Below, piece after piece: positions 8,737 through 16,459 of a DNA stretch of 64,000 nt. The notes beneath the pieces are model-generated. The model saw only the letters and a program-made list of their open reading frames with translations, searched no databases and was not told the DNA's origin. This DNA comes from Massilia sp. Root133 (GTDB lineage Bacteria > Pseudomonadota > Gammaproteobacteria > Burkholderiales > Burkholderiaceae_D). The stretch's first letter is position 1, and each line of letters opens with the position of its first letter. Both the position numbers and the translations under genes were made by a program. Where the stretch lies: NCBI RefSeq assembly GCF_001426525.1, contig NZ_LMEW01000005.1, forward strand, positions 62,001 through 126,000. The letters are read 5' to 3'.

Positions 8737-9357
8737 ATGAATGCCATCGATACCCATTTCGCCGACCGTCCGTTCATCGTCGGCATCGGCGGCACGACCC
8801 GCCCGGGCTCCAGCACCGAGAGCGCGCTGCGCACGGCGCTGCAGTATGCCGAAGACCTGGGCGCGGACACGCAGCTGTTCGGCGGCGAGGCCCTCAGCAC
8901 GCTCGACGTGTTTTCGCCCGAAGTACGCGAGCGCAGCCCGGCGCAGCGCGCCATCGTCGACGCCGTGCGCCGCGCGGACGCCGTCATCTTCGCCTCGCCG
9001 GGCTACCACGGCGGCGTGTCCGGCCTCGTCAAGAACGCCATCGACCTGCTGGAAGACCTGCGCGCCGACGAGCGCGTGTACCTGGACGGCATGCCGGTCG
9101 GCTGCATCGTCACGGCGGCCGGCTGGCAGGGTTGCAACACGACGCTCGGTGCGATGCGCTCGATCGTGCACGCGCTGCGCGGCTGGCCGACGCCGCTGGG
9201 TGTGACACTGAACACGGCCGGCGTCAAGCTGTTCGACGCGCAGGGGCAGTGCCTGGATGCCCAGGTCGCGGCGAGCCTGAAGGTGCTGGCGGAGCAGGTC
9301 GTGAACCCGGCCAGTGCGTTTGCCCGAGGTAATAAAAAATCAGAATTATTGTTATAA
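8737..9357 (+). CDS. NADPH-dependent FMN reductase family protein
   Basis: 206 aa flavodoxin-like protein. The phosphate-binding loop GGTTRPGSST (residues 19-28) and the flavin/NADPH motif SPGYHGGVSGLVKNAID are those of the NADPH:FMN reductase (SsuE/ChrR-like) family. It probably supplies FMNH2 to the LLM oxidoreductase of the same operon. The start at 8737 is chosen because CCAGGAG lies just upstream; earlier in-frame starts would overlap the GH3 gene. The last 20 bp of the gene contain copy 2 of the palindromic operator, and the final codons (RGNKKSELLL) are unusually AT-rich for this genome. Confidence 0.88.
   Translation: MNAIDTHFADRPFIVGIGGTTRPGSSTESALRTALQYAEDLGADTQLFGGEALSTLDVFSPEVRERSPAQRAIVDAVRRADAVIFASPGYHGGVSGLVKNAIDLLEDLRADERVYLDGMPVGCIVTAAGWQGCNTTLGAMRSIVHALRGWPTPLGVTLNTAGVKLFDAQGQCLDAQVAASLKVLAEQVVNPASAFARGNKKSELLL
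9336..9355. promoter_or_regulatory. AATT-centred palindromic operator, copy 2
   Basis: AAAATCAGAATTATTGTTAT matches the motif at 5195, 12458 and 18925. It lies inside the 3' end of the FMN reductase gene and about 50 bp before the GMC small-subunit gene. A possible extended -10 (TGCTATGCT, ending at 9372) follows, but no convincing -35 box is visible. Confidence 0.55.
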
Positions 9358-9403
9358 AACCTGTGCTATGCTGGCTAAAAAAACGATACACGCGGAGACA
9401 AGC

Positions 9404-10006
9404 ATGAACATTCACATGACCCGCCGGGCCGCGCTGGGCGCGCTGCTGGCCGGCGTCGCCACGGCGGGCGCCTGGACCAGCGTCTCGGCCGCGGCCGCGC
9501 TGCAAGGCGCCGGCGCGAGCGCGGCGCGCACGGCCGGCCTCACCAGGTCCGAACTGAAGATCCTGACGGTGGCGGCAGACGTCATCGTGCCCGTGACCGA
9601 CACCCCGGGCGCCGTCGCGGCCGGCGTGCCGCACTTCATCGACGCGCTGGCGAAGCACTGGATGAATGCGGACGAGCTGGCGCAATTCCGCGCCGGTCTC
9701 GCAGACCTCGACAAGCGCGCGCACCAGCGCTACCAGCGCGGCTTCGCCGCCTGCACGCCAGCGCAGGCCACGGCGATCCTGCAAGACCTGCGCACATCGA
9801 GCCCGTACGAAGGCCGCACGTTCGAACTGGCGGCCCGCATCGAAGACCCGAAGGCGCCGTTCTACCTGCGCCTGCGCGACCTGGTCGTCTACGGCTACTT
9901 CACATCGGAGATCGGCAGCACGAAGGAACTGCGCTACGTCGCGGTGCCGGGCCGCTTCGACGGCGACGTCGACGTCAAGACCTGGCCGTACCAGAACGTC
10001 ATCTGA
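9404..10006 (+). CDS. GMC dehydrogenase small subunit (gluconate 2-dehydrogenase subunit 3 family), Tat signal
   Basis: 200 aa. It opens with a twin-arginine signal (MTRRAALGALLAGVATAGA), then the helical subunit-3 domain: LKILTVAADVIVPVTDTPGA, FIDALAKHWM, PFYLRLRDLVVYGYFTSEIG. In fructose dehydrogenase, gluconate 2-dehydrogenase and glucoside 3-dehydrogenase this subunit carries the Tat signal and takes the signal-less flavoprotein with it to the periplasm. That fits here because the large subunit, 19 bp downstream, has no leader. No cytochrome c subunit gene adjoins the pair. The start at 9404 follows CGGAGACA; longer frames would run into the preceding gene. Confidence 0.9.
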   Translation: MNIHMTRRAALGALLAGVATAGAWTSVSAAAALQGAGASAARTAGLTRSELKILTVAADVIVPVTDTPGAVAAGVPHFIDALAKHWMNADELAQFRAGLADLDKRAHQRYQRGFAACTPAQATAILQDLRTSSPYEGRTFELAARIEDPKAPFYLRLRDLVVYGYFTSEIGSTKELRYVAVPGRFDGDVDVKTWPYQNVI

Positions 10007-10025
10007 ATCGCGCGAAAGGACAACC

Positions 10026-11720
10026 ATGAATCAAACGACCGAATTCGACGCGATCGTGATCGGCTCCGGCATTACCGGCGGCTGGGCGGCGAAGGAACTC
10101 ACCGAGAAGGGTTTGAAGGTACTCATTCTGGAACGCGGCAAGCCGCTCGAACACCAGAAGGGCTACGTGCACGAATTCACGCCGCCGTGGCAGGCACCCG
10201 AACAGGGCTTGCCGGACCGCGAACTGGACGCACGCGAATACGAAATCCAGAGCAAGATCGAGCGCGGCGCGTTCAGCTGGGCCAACCGCCAGTACTGGAT
10301 CAACGACCGCCAGAACCCGTACGAACAGGTGAAGCCGTTCCGCTGGCACCGCACCGACGTGCTGGGCGGCCGCTCGCTGACGTGGGGCCGCCAGTCCTAT
10401 CGCTGGGGCCCGGACGACTTCCTGCAGAACCAGCGCGACGGGCATGGCAACGACTGGCCGATCCGCTACGCCGACCTCGAACCGTGGTACACGCACGTGG
10501 AAAAATTCATCGGCGTGAGCGGCGCGCCGGAAGGGCTGGAAAACTTCCCGGACGGGCACTACCTGCCGCCGTTCGAGATGACGGCGCTGGAAAAACACCT
10601 CAAGCGCACCGTCGAATCGAAGTGGACGGACCGGCGCGTGACGATCGGCCGCGTGGCCAACCTGACGGAAGCGCTGGATGGCCGCGGCCCGTGCCAGCGC
10701 CGCGCCATCTGCAACCGCGGCTGCTCGTTTGGCGCGTATTTCAGTTCGCTCAGTTCCACGCTGCCGGCCGCGCAGAAGACCGGTCTCCTCACGATCCGCA
10801 CGGACAGTGTCGTGGAAGCGATCGACGTCGATCCGCAGACGAAGAAGGCCACCGGCGTGCGCGTCATCGATGCGAAGTCCGGCGAGCGCCTGCGCTTTGG
10901 CGCGAAGGTGATCTTCCTGAATGCGTCGACGTACGGCACGCTGCAGATCCTGCTGCAATCGAAGAGCGCGCTGCACCCGAACGGCATCGGCAACCACAGC
11001 GACGTGCTGGGGCGCTACCTCGTCGACCATGCGGGCGTGGGCGCGTTCGCCGAGATCCCCGGCTTCGACGACCGCAACTACAGCGGCCGCCGTCCGACGG
11101 GCATCCTCGTGCCGCGTTTCCGTAACGTCGGCCGCCAGGACGCGGACGCCGATTTCACGCGCGGCTACGGCTACCAGGGCGGCGCCATGCGCGACGACTG
11201 GACGAATACGGCGGCGCAGACGGACGGCTTTGGCGCGGAGATGAAGCACCAGATCGCGCGGCCGGGCAAGTGGATCGCCTTCCTCGGCGCGTTCTGCGAA
11301 CAGCTGCCGCAGAAAGACAACCGCGTCGTACTGAACGAGAACAAGCGGGGCGGTTTCGGCCTGCCGCAACTGAGCTTCGACGTGGCGTACGGCGAGAACG
11401 AACGCCGCATGAAGCTGGACGCGGCCAAACAGGCGGAGCAGATGCTCGTCGCCGCGGGCGCGAAGCACGTCGTGACGATTCCCGTGCGTGCGATTCCAGG
11501 CGTCTCCATCCACGAGATGGGCGGCGCGCGCATGGGCCGCGATCCGGCGGAATCCGTGCTGAACGCGCACAACCAGGTGCACGGCGTACCGAACCTGTTC
11601 GTCACCGATGGTGCCGCGATGGCATCGTCCGGCACGGTGAACCCGTCGCTGACGTACATGGCGCTGACGGCGCGCGCGGCGGATTACGCCGTCGCCCAAC
11701 TGAAGGCGGGCGCGCTGTGA
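10026..11720 (+). CDS. GMC-family FAD dehydrogenase large subunit, glucoside 3-dehydrogenase type
   Basis: 564 aa. It has an FAD-binding GSGITGGWAAKEL at the N-terminus and the GMC_oxred_C active-site pair His496 (SIHEMGG) and Asn539 (SGTVNPSLTYMAL). A Cys cluster (C-x6-C-x3-C in GPCQRRAICNRGC) recalls the [3Fe-4S] ligands of bacterial FAD glucose dehydrogenases. Together with the Tat-signal small subunit this makes a periplasmic sugar or glycoside dehydrogenase. In known C-glycoside pathways the sugar must first be oxidised at C3 before the C-C bond is cut, and the C-glycoside deglycosidase genes lie 8.5 kb downstream under the same operator type. A glucoside 3-dehydrogenase role is therefore the favoured inference; a fructose or gluconate dehydrogenase cannot be excluded from sequence alone. 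Confidence 0.88.
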   Translation: MNQTTEFDAIVIGSGITGGWAAKELTEKGLKVLILERGKPLEHQKGYVHEFTPPWQAPEQGLPDRELDAREYEIQSKIERGAFSWANRQYWINDRQNPYEQVKPFRWHRTDVLGGRSLTWGRQSYRWGPDDFLQNQRDGHGNDWPIRYADLEPWYTHVEKFIGVSGAPEGLENFPDGHYLPPFEMTALEKHLKRTVESKWTDRRVTIGRVANLTEALDGRGPCQRRAICNRGCSFGAYFSSLSSTLPAAQKTGLLTIRTDSVVEAIDVDPQTKKATGVRVIDAKSGERLRFGAKVIFLNASTYGTLQILLQSKSALHPNGIGNHSDVLGRYLVDHAGVGAFAEIPGFDDRNYSGRRPTGILVPRFRNVGRQDADADFTRGYGYQGGAMRDDWTNTAAQTDGFGAEMKHQIARPGKWIAFLGAFCEQLPQKDNRVVLNENKRGGFGLPQLSFDVAYGENERRMKLDAAKQAEQMLVAAGAKHVVTIPVRAIPGVSIHEMGGARMGRDPAESVLNAHNQVHGVPNLFVTDGAAMASSGTVNPSLTYMALTARAADYAVAQLKAGAL

Positions 11721-11769
11721 TTTCGGCTAGAATCCGCCTTTACCTTCACTGACCACGACGACGACATCC

Positions 11770-12417
11770 ATGGAGAGCGCAACCGCCCACGCCCGGGCGC
11801 CCAAGCAGGGCCGCAGCCGGCAATCGTTCGACCGCATCATCGAGGCGACCATCGACCTGCTGCGCGAACGGTCTTACGACCAGATCACGCTGGCCGAGAT
11901 CTGCCAGCTGGCCGGCGTGTCCACCGGCGCGCTGTACGGCCGCGTGACCGGCAAGGACGAGCTGCTGCGCGCCGTGCAGGTGCGCTTTTTCGAACGCCTG
12001 GACCAGGCGTTCACGGAGGAGGCGCAACGCATCGCGGCGCAGGCGCACGGCCTCGCGCAGGTCGTGCCGGCCGTCGTGGCGGGCCTCGGCAACCTGCTGA
12101 AGGAAAACGCCAGCGTGCTGCGCTCGTTCATGCTGCGCGGCGCGGCGGATGAAGTCATCGGCGCGGCGGGCAAGAAGTCCGCGTACGAGAACCACGCCAA
12201 GTTCAGCCGCCTCGTGGAAGCGTGCAAGGCCGAGATCCGTCATCCGAATCCGGCGCGCGCGATCGAGGCGAGCATGCTGCTGATCTATGCGACCCAGGCC
12301 CGGTTCCTCGGCCTGGACAGCTTCGGCGGCAAGGGGGAGGCGCGCGGTTGGGAAGAACTGCTGGAAGACCTGAGCGACATGATGCTGGCGTACCTGCTGT
12401 TCGTGCCGGGGCGCTGA
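11770..12417 (+). CDS. TetR/AcrR-family transcriptional regulator
   Basis: 215 aa. The N-terminal TetR helix-turn-helix is clear (RIIEATIDLLRE, then ITLAEICQLAGVSTGALYGRVTGKDELL, about residues 20-65). The C-terminal half is the variable ligand-binding and dimerisation part. It follows the GMC dehydrogenase genes by 49 bp and is closed by a terminator. It is the only TetR gene in the window. TetR repressors usually bind 15-20 bp palindromes over promoters, which matches the four AATT-centred palindromes at 5195, 9336, 12458 and 18925. The inducer may be a glycoside, keto-glycoside or aglycone. The ribosome site is weak. Confidence 0.88.
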   Translation: MESATAHARAPKQGRSRQSFDRIIEATIDLLRERSYDQITLAEICQLAGVSTGALYGRVTGKDELLRAVQVRFFERLDQAFTEEAQRIAAQAHGLAQVVPAVVAGLGNLLKENASVLRSFMLRGAADEVIGAAGKKSAYENHAKFSRLVEACKAEIRHPNPARAIEASMLLIYATQARFLGLDSFGGKGEARGWEELLEDLSDMMLAYLLFVPGR

Positions 12418-12422
12418 ACATA

Positions 12423-12447
12423 GGCGGCTTGTTGCCGCCGATTTTTT
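12423..12447 (+). terminator. Rho-independent terminator after the TetR gene
   Basis: Stem GGCGGC / GCCGCC with a 5-nt loop, followed by GATTTTTT. It starts 6 bp past the TetR stop and separates this operon from the promoter at 12446. Confidence 0.8.
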
Positions 12448-12474
12448 GAACTCGAACATAACCAGAATTACGAT
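12446..12474 (+). promoter_or_regulatory. Promoter of the 12482-18836 operon, possibly giving a leaderless mRNA
   Basis: TTGAAC at 12446-12451, a 17-bp spacer and TACGAT at 12469-12474. A transcript starting 7-8 bp later would begin at or beside the ATG at 12482, and no ribosome-binding site precedes that ATG. The operator covers the -10 box. Confidence 0.45.
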
Positions 12475-12477
12475 TAT
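12458..12477. promoter_or_regulatory. AATT-centred palindromic operator, copy 3
   Basis: ATAACCAGAATTACGATTAT, the best-conserved copy alongside 5195. It covers the -10 box and ends 4 bp before the ATG at 12482, a position suited to repression. Confidence 0.65.
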
Positions 12478-12481
12478 AAAT

Positions 12482-13426
12482 ATGACGACCAATAAACTCC
12501 GCTGGGCCTACATGGACCACTGGCGCATCGATACGCCGCAGGGCCAGCTGTCGCAATACACGTCCGTGCAGCGTTTCGACGATTTCCTGAAGCAGGTCGC
12601 CGCGCTCGGCTTCGAGGCGATCGAGACCTTCGACTTTCACCTCGGCCCGCTGCGCGAACTGTTCGGCAGCCTGGAAAACGCGCGCGCCTTCATGCAGTCG
12701 CGCGGCATCGACAGGGTTCTGAGCCTGTTCCACGCCGTGATGTACGACGAGCGCCAGAGCGCGCCGCACGTGCGCTCCACGCACGACCACATCGTCAACT
12801 ACGCCGAATACATCATGCGTTCCAGCCAGGGCCTGGGCGTGGAAAACTTCATCGTGATGCCGGCAGGGCTGTACTACGACGTGGAACCGGTCACGGACGA
12901 CAAGATCCGCGCCTGCGCCGAGCTGTGGAACCGCGTCGGCGAAATGACGCAGAAATACGGTGTCAAGACGTGCTGCCACCACGAGTTCTTCTGCGGGATC
13001 CGCACGGCGGAGCAGCTGCGCAAATTCTACGAATGGACCGATCCGCGCTACGTGTTCTTCTACTGCGACACGGCGCAACATGTGATCGCCGGCGTCGACC
13101 CCGTCGACCTGTATCTGAAACTGGCGGACCGCTGCGGCGGCTTCCACATGAAGGACACCTTGCACGTCGACCTGACGGGCGACTACCGCCGCAAGCCCGA
13201 CGCCGAGGTGATGGCGCCGACGACGCCGCGCTGGTTCCACGAGATGGGCGTGCCGGGCGGCCTCGTCGACTTCCCCGCGCTGATGGCGGCGATGAAGGAC
13301 CGCGGTTACGAAGGCTGGGTCGGCGTGGAGCACGACAAGGCCGACGTCGGCGGCGGCAACTACCCGGAAAGCACCGCGTTGTCCGCCTGGTACATCCAGC
13401 ACGTCCTGAAAAAAATCTACGCCTGA
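12482..13426 (+). CDS. Xylose-isomerase-like TIM-barrel protein (sugar isomerase/epimerase family), paralogue A
   Basis: 314 aa AP-endonuclease-2/xylose-isomerase-like barrel. The expected metal ligands appear in order: Glu in CCHHEFFCG, Asp in FYCDTAQHV, His in GGFHMKD, Glu in VGVEHDKAD. It is a clear paralogue of the next gene (shared GLVDFPAL and AMxxxGYxGW blocks). Such barrels isomerise or epimerise sugars and sugar acids, and some lyse or hydrolyse 3-keto-glycosides. The neighbouring 3-dehydrogenase and C-deglycosidase make keto-sugar processing likely, but the reaction is not shown. The ATG at 12482 aligns with the start of the paralogue; an upstream TTG at 12446 would place the operator inside the gene and is rejected. 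Confidence 0.82.
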   Translation: MTTNKLRWAYMDHWRIDTPQGQLSQYTSVQRFDDFLKQVAALGFEAIETFDFHLGPLRELFGSLENARAFMQSRGIDRVLSLFHAVMYDERQSAPHVRSTHDHIVNYAEYIMRSSQGLGVENFIVMPAGLYYDVEPVTDDKIRACAELWNRVGEMTQKYGVKTCCHHEFFCGIRTAEQLRKFYEWTDPRYVFFYCDTAQHVIAGVDPVDLYLKLADRCGGFHMKDTLHVDLTGDYRRKPDAEVMAPTTPRWFHEMGVPGGLVDFPALMAAMKDRGYEGWVGVEHDKADVGGGNYPESTALSAWYIQHVLKKIYA

Positions 13427-13439
13427 CCGGAAGACCAGC

Positions 13440-14408
13440 ATGCACAAACAGATCAAATGGGGCTATGCCCTGAACCAGTGGAAGGCCGGCTTCACGAGCT
13501 TCGCGCGCCTGGAAGAAATCGAACGCGCCTTCAAGGTGACGGCCGCCTGCGGTTTCGATGCCGTGGAATTGAACGCGGGCAGCGGCCGCTGGGACCCGAT
13601 CGGGCGCCCGGAAAACATCGCGATCAACTTTGGCTCCGCCGACCACTTCCGCCTGAAGCTGAAGGACTGGGGCATCCAGCGCGTGGCCAGTACGTTCTTC
13701 GATCCGACCGTGATGAGCTTCGAGGAGCTGCATTTCGGCCTGATGAGCACCCAGCCGGCCGACCACCCGCGCATCCTCGCGCAGGCCCGCATCCACGCGG
13801 AATTCCTGGCCGGGCTGAAAGGCGACTGCATCGTCGTGCGGCCGTTTCCGTCCTGGTGGAAGGAGGGCGGCCTCACGCCCGAGCGCATCGCGGCGGCGGC
13901 CGATTGCTGGAACGCGGTCGGTGCGATGACGGCGGCGCTGGGCCTGAAAACGGTGCTGCACGTGGACGCCCTGTCGGCGCTGCGCACGGCCGAGGAAATG
14001 GAGCGCCTGATGTCCCTGTGCGACGCGGACAACGTGGGCCTGTGCTTCGACACGGCCGAACTGGCGATCGCGGGCCACGACGTCGTCGCGCTGTACCGCC
14101 GCTTCCACGAGCGCGTGTGGCACTTCCAGTTCAAGGATGCGCTGGCGGTCGACACGCTCGACGAGTACAAGCTGCAGAACGCCGAGCGCGCGCTGGTCGC
14201 GGCCGGCGGCGAGCGGGGCATCCAGCGCTGGTTCGGCGAAATGGGGACGGGTCTCGTCGATTTCCCGGCGCTGCTCGCCGCCATGCGCGAGCTGGGCTAC
14301 GCCGGCTGGATCATCGTCGAAAGCGACAAAGGGCCCGCGCCGATCGCGACGGGGATGATGCTCAACAGCTGGTACCGGCAGCACGTACTGGACCGCCGCG
14401 CCGACTGA
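13440..14408 (+). CDS. Xylose-isomerase-like TIM-barrel protein, paralogue B
   Basis: 322 aa, paralogous to the preceding gene over its whole length. The metal-ligand positions read Asp (VLHVDALSAL) where paralogue A has Glu, then Asp (LCFDTAELAI), His (VWHFQFKD) and Glu (IIVESDKGP). The Glu-to-Asp change at the first ligand may alter metal geometry or substrate. It starts 13 bp after paralogue A, behind GGAAGA. The tandem pair may form one heteromeric enzyme or act on successive intermediates; the function is not known. It is cytoplasmic, with no leader. Confidence 0.8.
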   Translation: MHKQIKWGYALNQWKAGFTSFARLEEIERAFKVTAACGFDAVELNAGSGRWDPIGRPENIAINFGSADHFRLKLKDWGIQRVASTFFDPTVMSFEELHFGLMSTQPADHPRILAQARIHAEFLAGLKGDCIVVRPFPSWWKEGGLTPERIAAAADCWNAVGAMTAALGLKTVLHVDALSALRTAEEMERLMSLCDADNVGLCFDTAELAIAGHDVVALYRRFHERVWHFQFKDALAVDTLDEYKLQNAERALVAAGGERGIQRWFGEMGTGLVDFPALLAAMRELGYAGWIIVESDKGPAPIATGMMLNSWYRQHVLDRRAD

Positions 14409-14429
14409 CCTTTTTCAGGATAGATCGCC

Positions 14430-15650
14430 ATGCATCCCACTTCCATGTCGACACCGGCCGTGACACCGTTCGCAGCGGCGCCGCGCCGCCACGGCGGCCT
14501 TGCGCAGGGCATCGCGCTGATGGCCATCGTGAACATGCCGTCGCTGGCCCTGTCCGCGCTGGTGCCCGGCCTGCCGCAGTTGTTCCAGCAGTTTTCGAAC
14601 GTGCCTCACTTCCAGCTGCTCGTCCCGATGATCATCACGGTGCCGTCGCTGTGCGTGGCGCTGACCTCGGGCTTCACCGGCATGCTGGCGGACCGCTTCG
14701 GGCGCCGCAACCTGCTGCTCGCGGCGTTGTTCGCGTTCGCGCTGCTGGGCCTCGCGCCGCTGCTGTTCGACAGCCTGCTGCTGATCGTCGCGAGCAGGGT
14801 GATCGTCGGCGTGGCGGAAGCCGCGATCCTCACGGTCGGCAATGCGCTGATGGGCGACTACTTCGAGGGCGCGCAGCGCGAGAAGTGGCTCGGCTACCAG
14901 AACATGCTGTCGCCGCTGATCGGCTCATCGATCATCCTGGCGGGCGGCATGCTGGCGGGCGTGCACTGGCGCTATCCGTTCCTGCTGTACCTGATCGGCT
15001 TCGCCGTGTTCGCGCTGGCGTGGTTCGTGTGCTGGGAGCCCGAGCGCGACCGCACGGCCAACGGCGCCCAGGCCGTGGCGGCCTTCCCGTGGCGTTCGAC
15101 CCTGCTCGTGTGCGGCGTCACGGTGCTGTTCTCGATGGTGTTCTTCGTGCAGGCCGTGCAGCACGGGCGCATCTTCGGCGACATGGGCGTCGCGTCGCCG
15201 GAACGCATCAGCGTGCTCGTGACCATCGCGAGCCTCGGCACGATCCTGGGCGGCTACCTGTTCAAGCGCCTCGGCGGCGTGTCCGTCACCTTGCGCCTCG
15301 CGGCCAGCATGGCGCTGTACGGCGCGTGCTACGTCGGTGTGGCGTGGGCTCCGAATGCGACGGTCGGCCTGCCGCTCGACGCGCTGGGCCAGGTGGGCGG
15401 CGGCCTGCTGCTGCCGGCGCTGATCGCCTGGGCGCTCACGCACTACCGCTACGAACACCGCGGCCGCGGCATGGGCCTGTGGGGCGGTTCGTTCTTCCTG
15501 GGGCAATTCCTCAGCGCGCCGCTGCTGACGCTGATCCAGGGCGCGGCCGGCACCTTCCTGGCCAGCGTCGCCGCCATCGGCGTCGTCTGCCTGTGCACGG
15601 CCGTCGCCCTGGCGGTGACCGGACTCGCAGCGCGGCGCGCCGCTTCCTGA
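14430..15650 (+). CDS. MFS transporter, 12-TM
   Basis: 406 aa with about 12 hydrophobic segments. The major-facilitator loop between TM2 and TM3 reads GMLADRFGRRNLLL, and TM4 carries SRVIVGVAEAAILT. It is paralogous to the carrier at 19005 (shared VPMIITVPS / VPLLITAPS, DRFGRR, GxAEAxxLTVxNxLxxDYFE and YEHRGRGMGLWGGSFFLGQFLSAP blocks). Inner-membrane uptake or efflux of an aromatic acid, sugar or glycoside is likely. It lies between TIM-barrel genes of the same operon, with short gaps (21 and 19 bp). Confidence 0.9.
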   Translation: MHPTSMSTPAVTPFAAAPRRHGGLAQGIALMAIVNMPSLALSALVPGLPQLFQQFSNVPHFQLLVPMIITVPSLCVALTSGFTGMLADRFGRRNLLLAALFAFALLGLAPLLFDSLLLIVASRVIVGVAEAAILTVGNALMGDYFEGAQREKWLGYQNMLSPLIGSSIILAGGMLAGVHWRYPFLLYLIGFAVFALAWFVCWEPERDRTANGAQAVAAFPWRSTLLVCGVTVLFSMVFFVQAVQHGRIFGDMGVASPERISVLVTIASLGTILGGYLFKRLGGVSVTLRLAASMALYGACYVGVAWAPNATVGLPLDALGQVGGGLLLPALIAWALTHYRYEHRGRGMGLWGGSFFLGQFLSAPLLTLIQGAAGTFLASVAAIGVVCLCTAVALAVTGLAARRAAS

Positions 15651-15669
15651 CTTTTTACGAAAGATTGAT

Positions 15670-16440
15670 ATGACCTTTGCAGCCTGTATCGAATGGATGT
15701 TCACGAACGGGAACGACGACCTCGCGTCGCGCATCCGCGCCGCGCACGCGGCCGGCGTGCCGGGCGTGGAATTCCACCTGTGGCGCGAGAAGGACCTGGA
15801 CGCGATCGAACGCGCCCTCGATGACACCGGCGTGAGCCTCGTGAGCTTTTGCGTGGAGCCCCGCTGCAGCCTCGTCGGCCCGGCCGACCACGACAAGGTG
15901 CTGGCCGCCATCGCCGACGCGATCCCCGTCGCGCAGCGCTTCTCCGGCGCCGGTATGGTCGTGGCGTCGGGCTTCACGCGGCCGGATGTGCCGGAGCAGG
16001 CGCAATTCGACGCCGCCGTGAGCGTCTTGCGCCGCGCGGCGGAGATGGCCCACGCAGCGGGTACCGTGGTGTGGCTGGAACCCGTGTACATGCTGCTGCA
16101 CGGCCAGCGCATGTTCGTGGACACCATCGGCCGCGGCCTGGACATCGTCGCGGCCGTCGACAGCCCGGGCCTGCGCCTGCTGGCCGACGTCTATCACGCG
16201 GCGCAGACGAACGAGGACATGGCGGAAGCAATCGGGGACCGCATGCGCTACGTCGCGCACGTGCAGGTGGCCGATACGCCGGGCCGCCACGAGCCGGGCA
16301 CCGGCACGATCGCCTGGCCGGCAGTGATGGACGTGCTGCGCGCGAAAGGCTACGACGGCCTGGTCGGCCTGGAATACTTCCCGAGCGTGGACGATGCCGG
16401 ATCGCTGGCGCTGACCCGGCGCGCGCTGGGCCTGGCGTAA
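15670..16440 (+). CDS. Hydroxypyruvate isomerase-like TIM-barrel protein
   Basis: 256 aa, the length and fold of Hyi/OtnI. Ligands are Glu in VVWLEPVYMLL, Asp in RLLADVYHAA, then the family signature HVQVADTPGRHEPGTG (where the Gln/His and the Arg-Glu-Pro-Gly are typical of Hyi) and Glu in GLEYFPS. Hyi interconverts hydroxypyruvate and tartronate semialdehyde, while OtnI isomerises four-carbon keto acids. Here it may handle a fragment of the keto-sugar. It is the fourth gene in the operon from 12482, 19 bp after the MFS gene. Confidence 0.82.
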   Translation: MTFAACIEWMFTNGNDDLASRIRAAHAAGVPGVEFHLWREKDLDAIERALDDTGVSLVSFCVEPRCSLVGPADHDKVLAAIADAIPVAQRFSGAGMVVASGFTRPDVPEQAQFDAAVSVLRRAAEMAHAAGTVVWLEPVYMLLHGQRMFVDTIGRGLDIVAAVDSPGLRLLADVYHAAQTNEDMAEAIGDRMRYVAHVQVADTPGRHEPGTGTIAWPAVMDVLRAKGYDGLVGLEYFPSVDDAGSLALTRRALGLA

Positions 16441-16459
16441 CGACGGCGGATGGTGCGCG

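Noticed and set aside
5982..8987. Open frame of about 1000 codons on the minus strand
   Set aside because: It is antisense to the LLM, GH3 and FMN reductase genes, shows no domain and is Arg/Ala-rich in the way expected from the opposite strand of GC-rich codons.
12446..12481. TTG start for the TIM barrel at 12482
   Set aside because: It would place the palindromic operator within the coding region and add residues absent from paralogue B.
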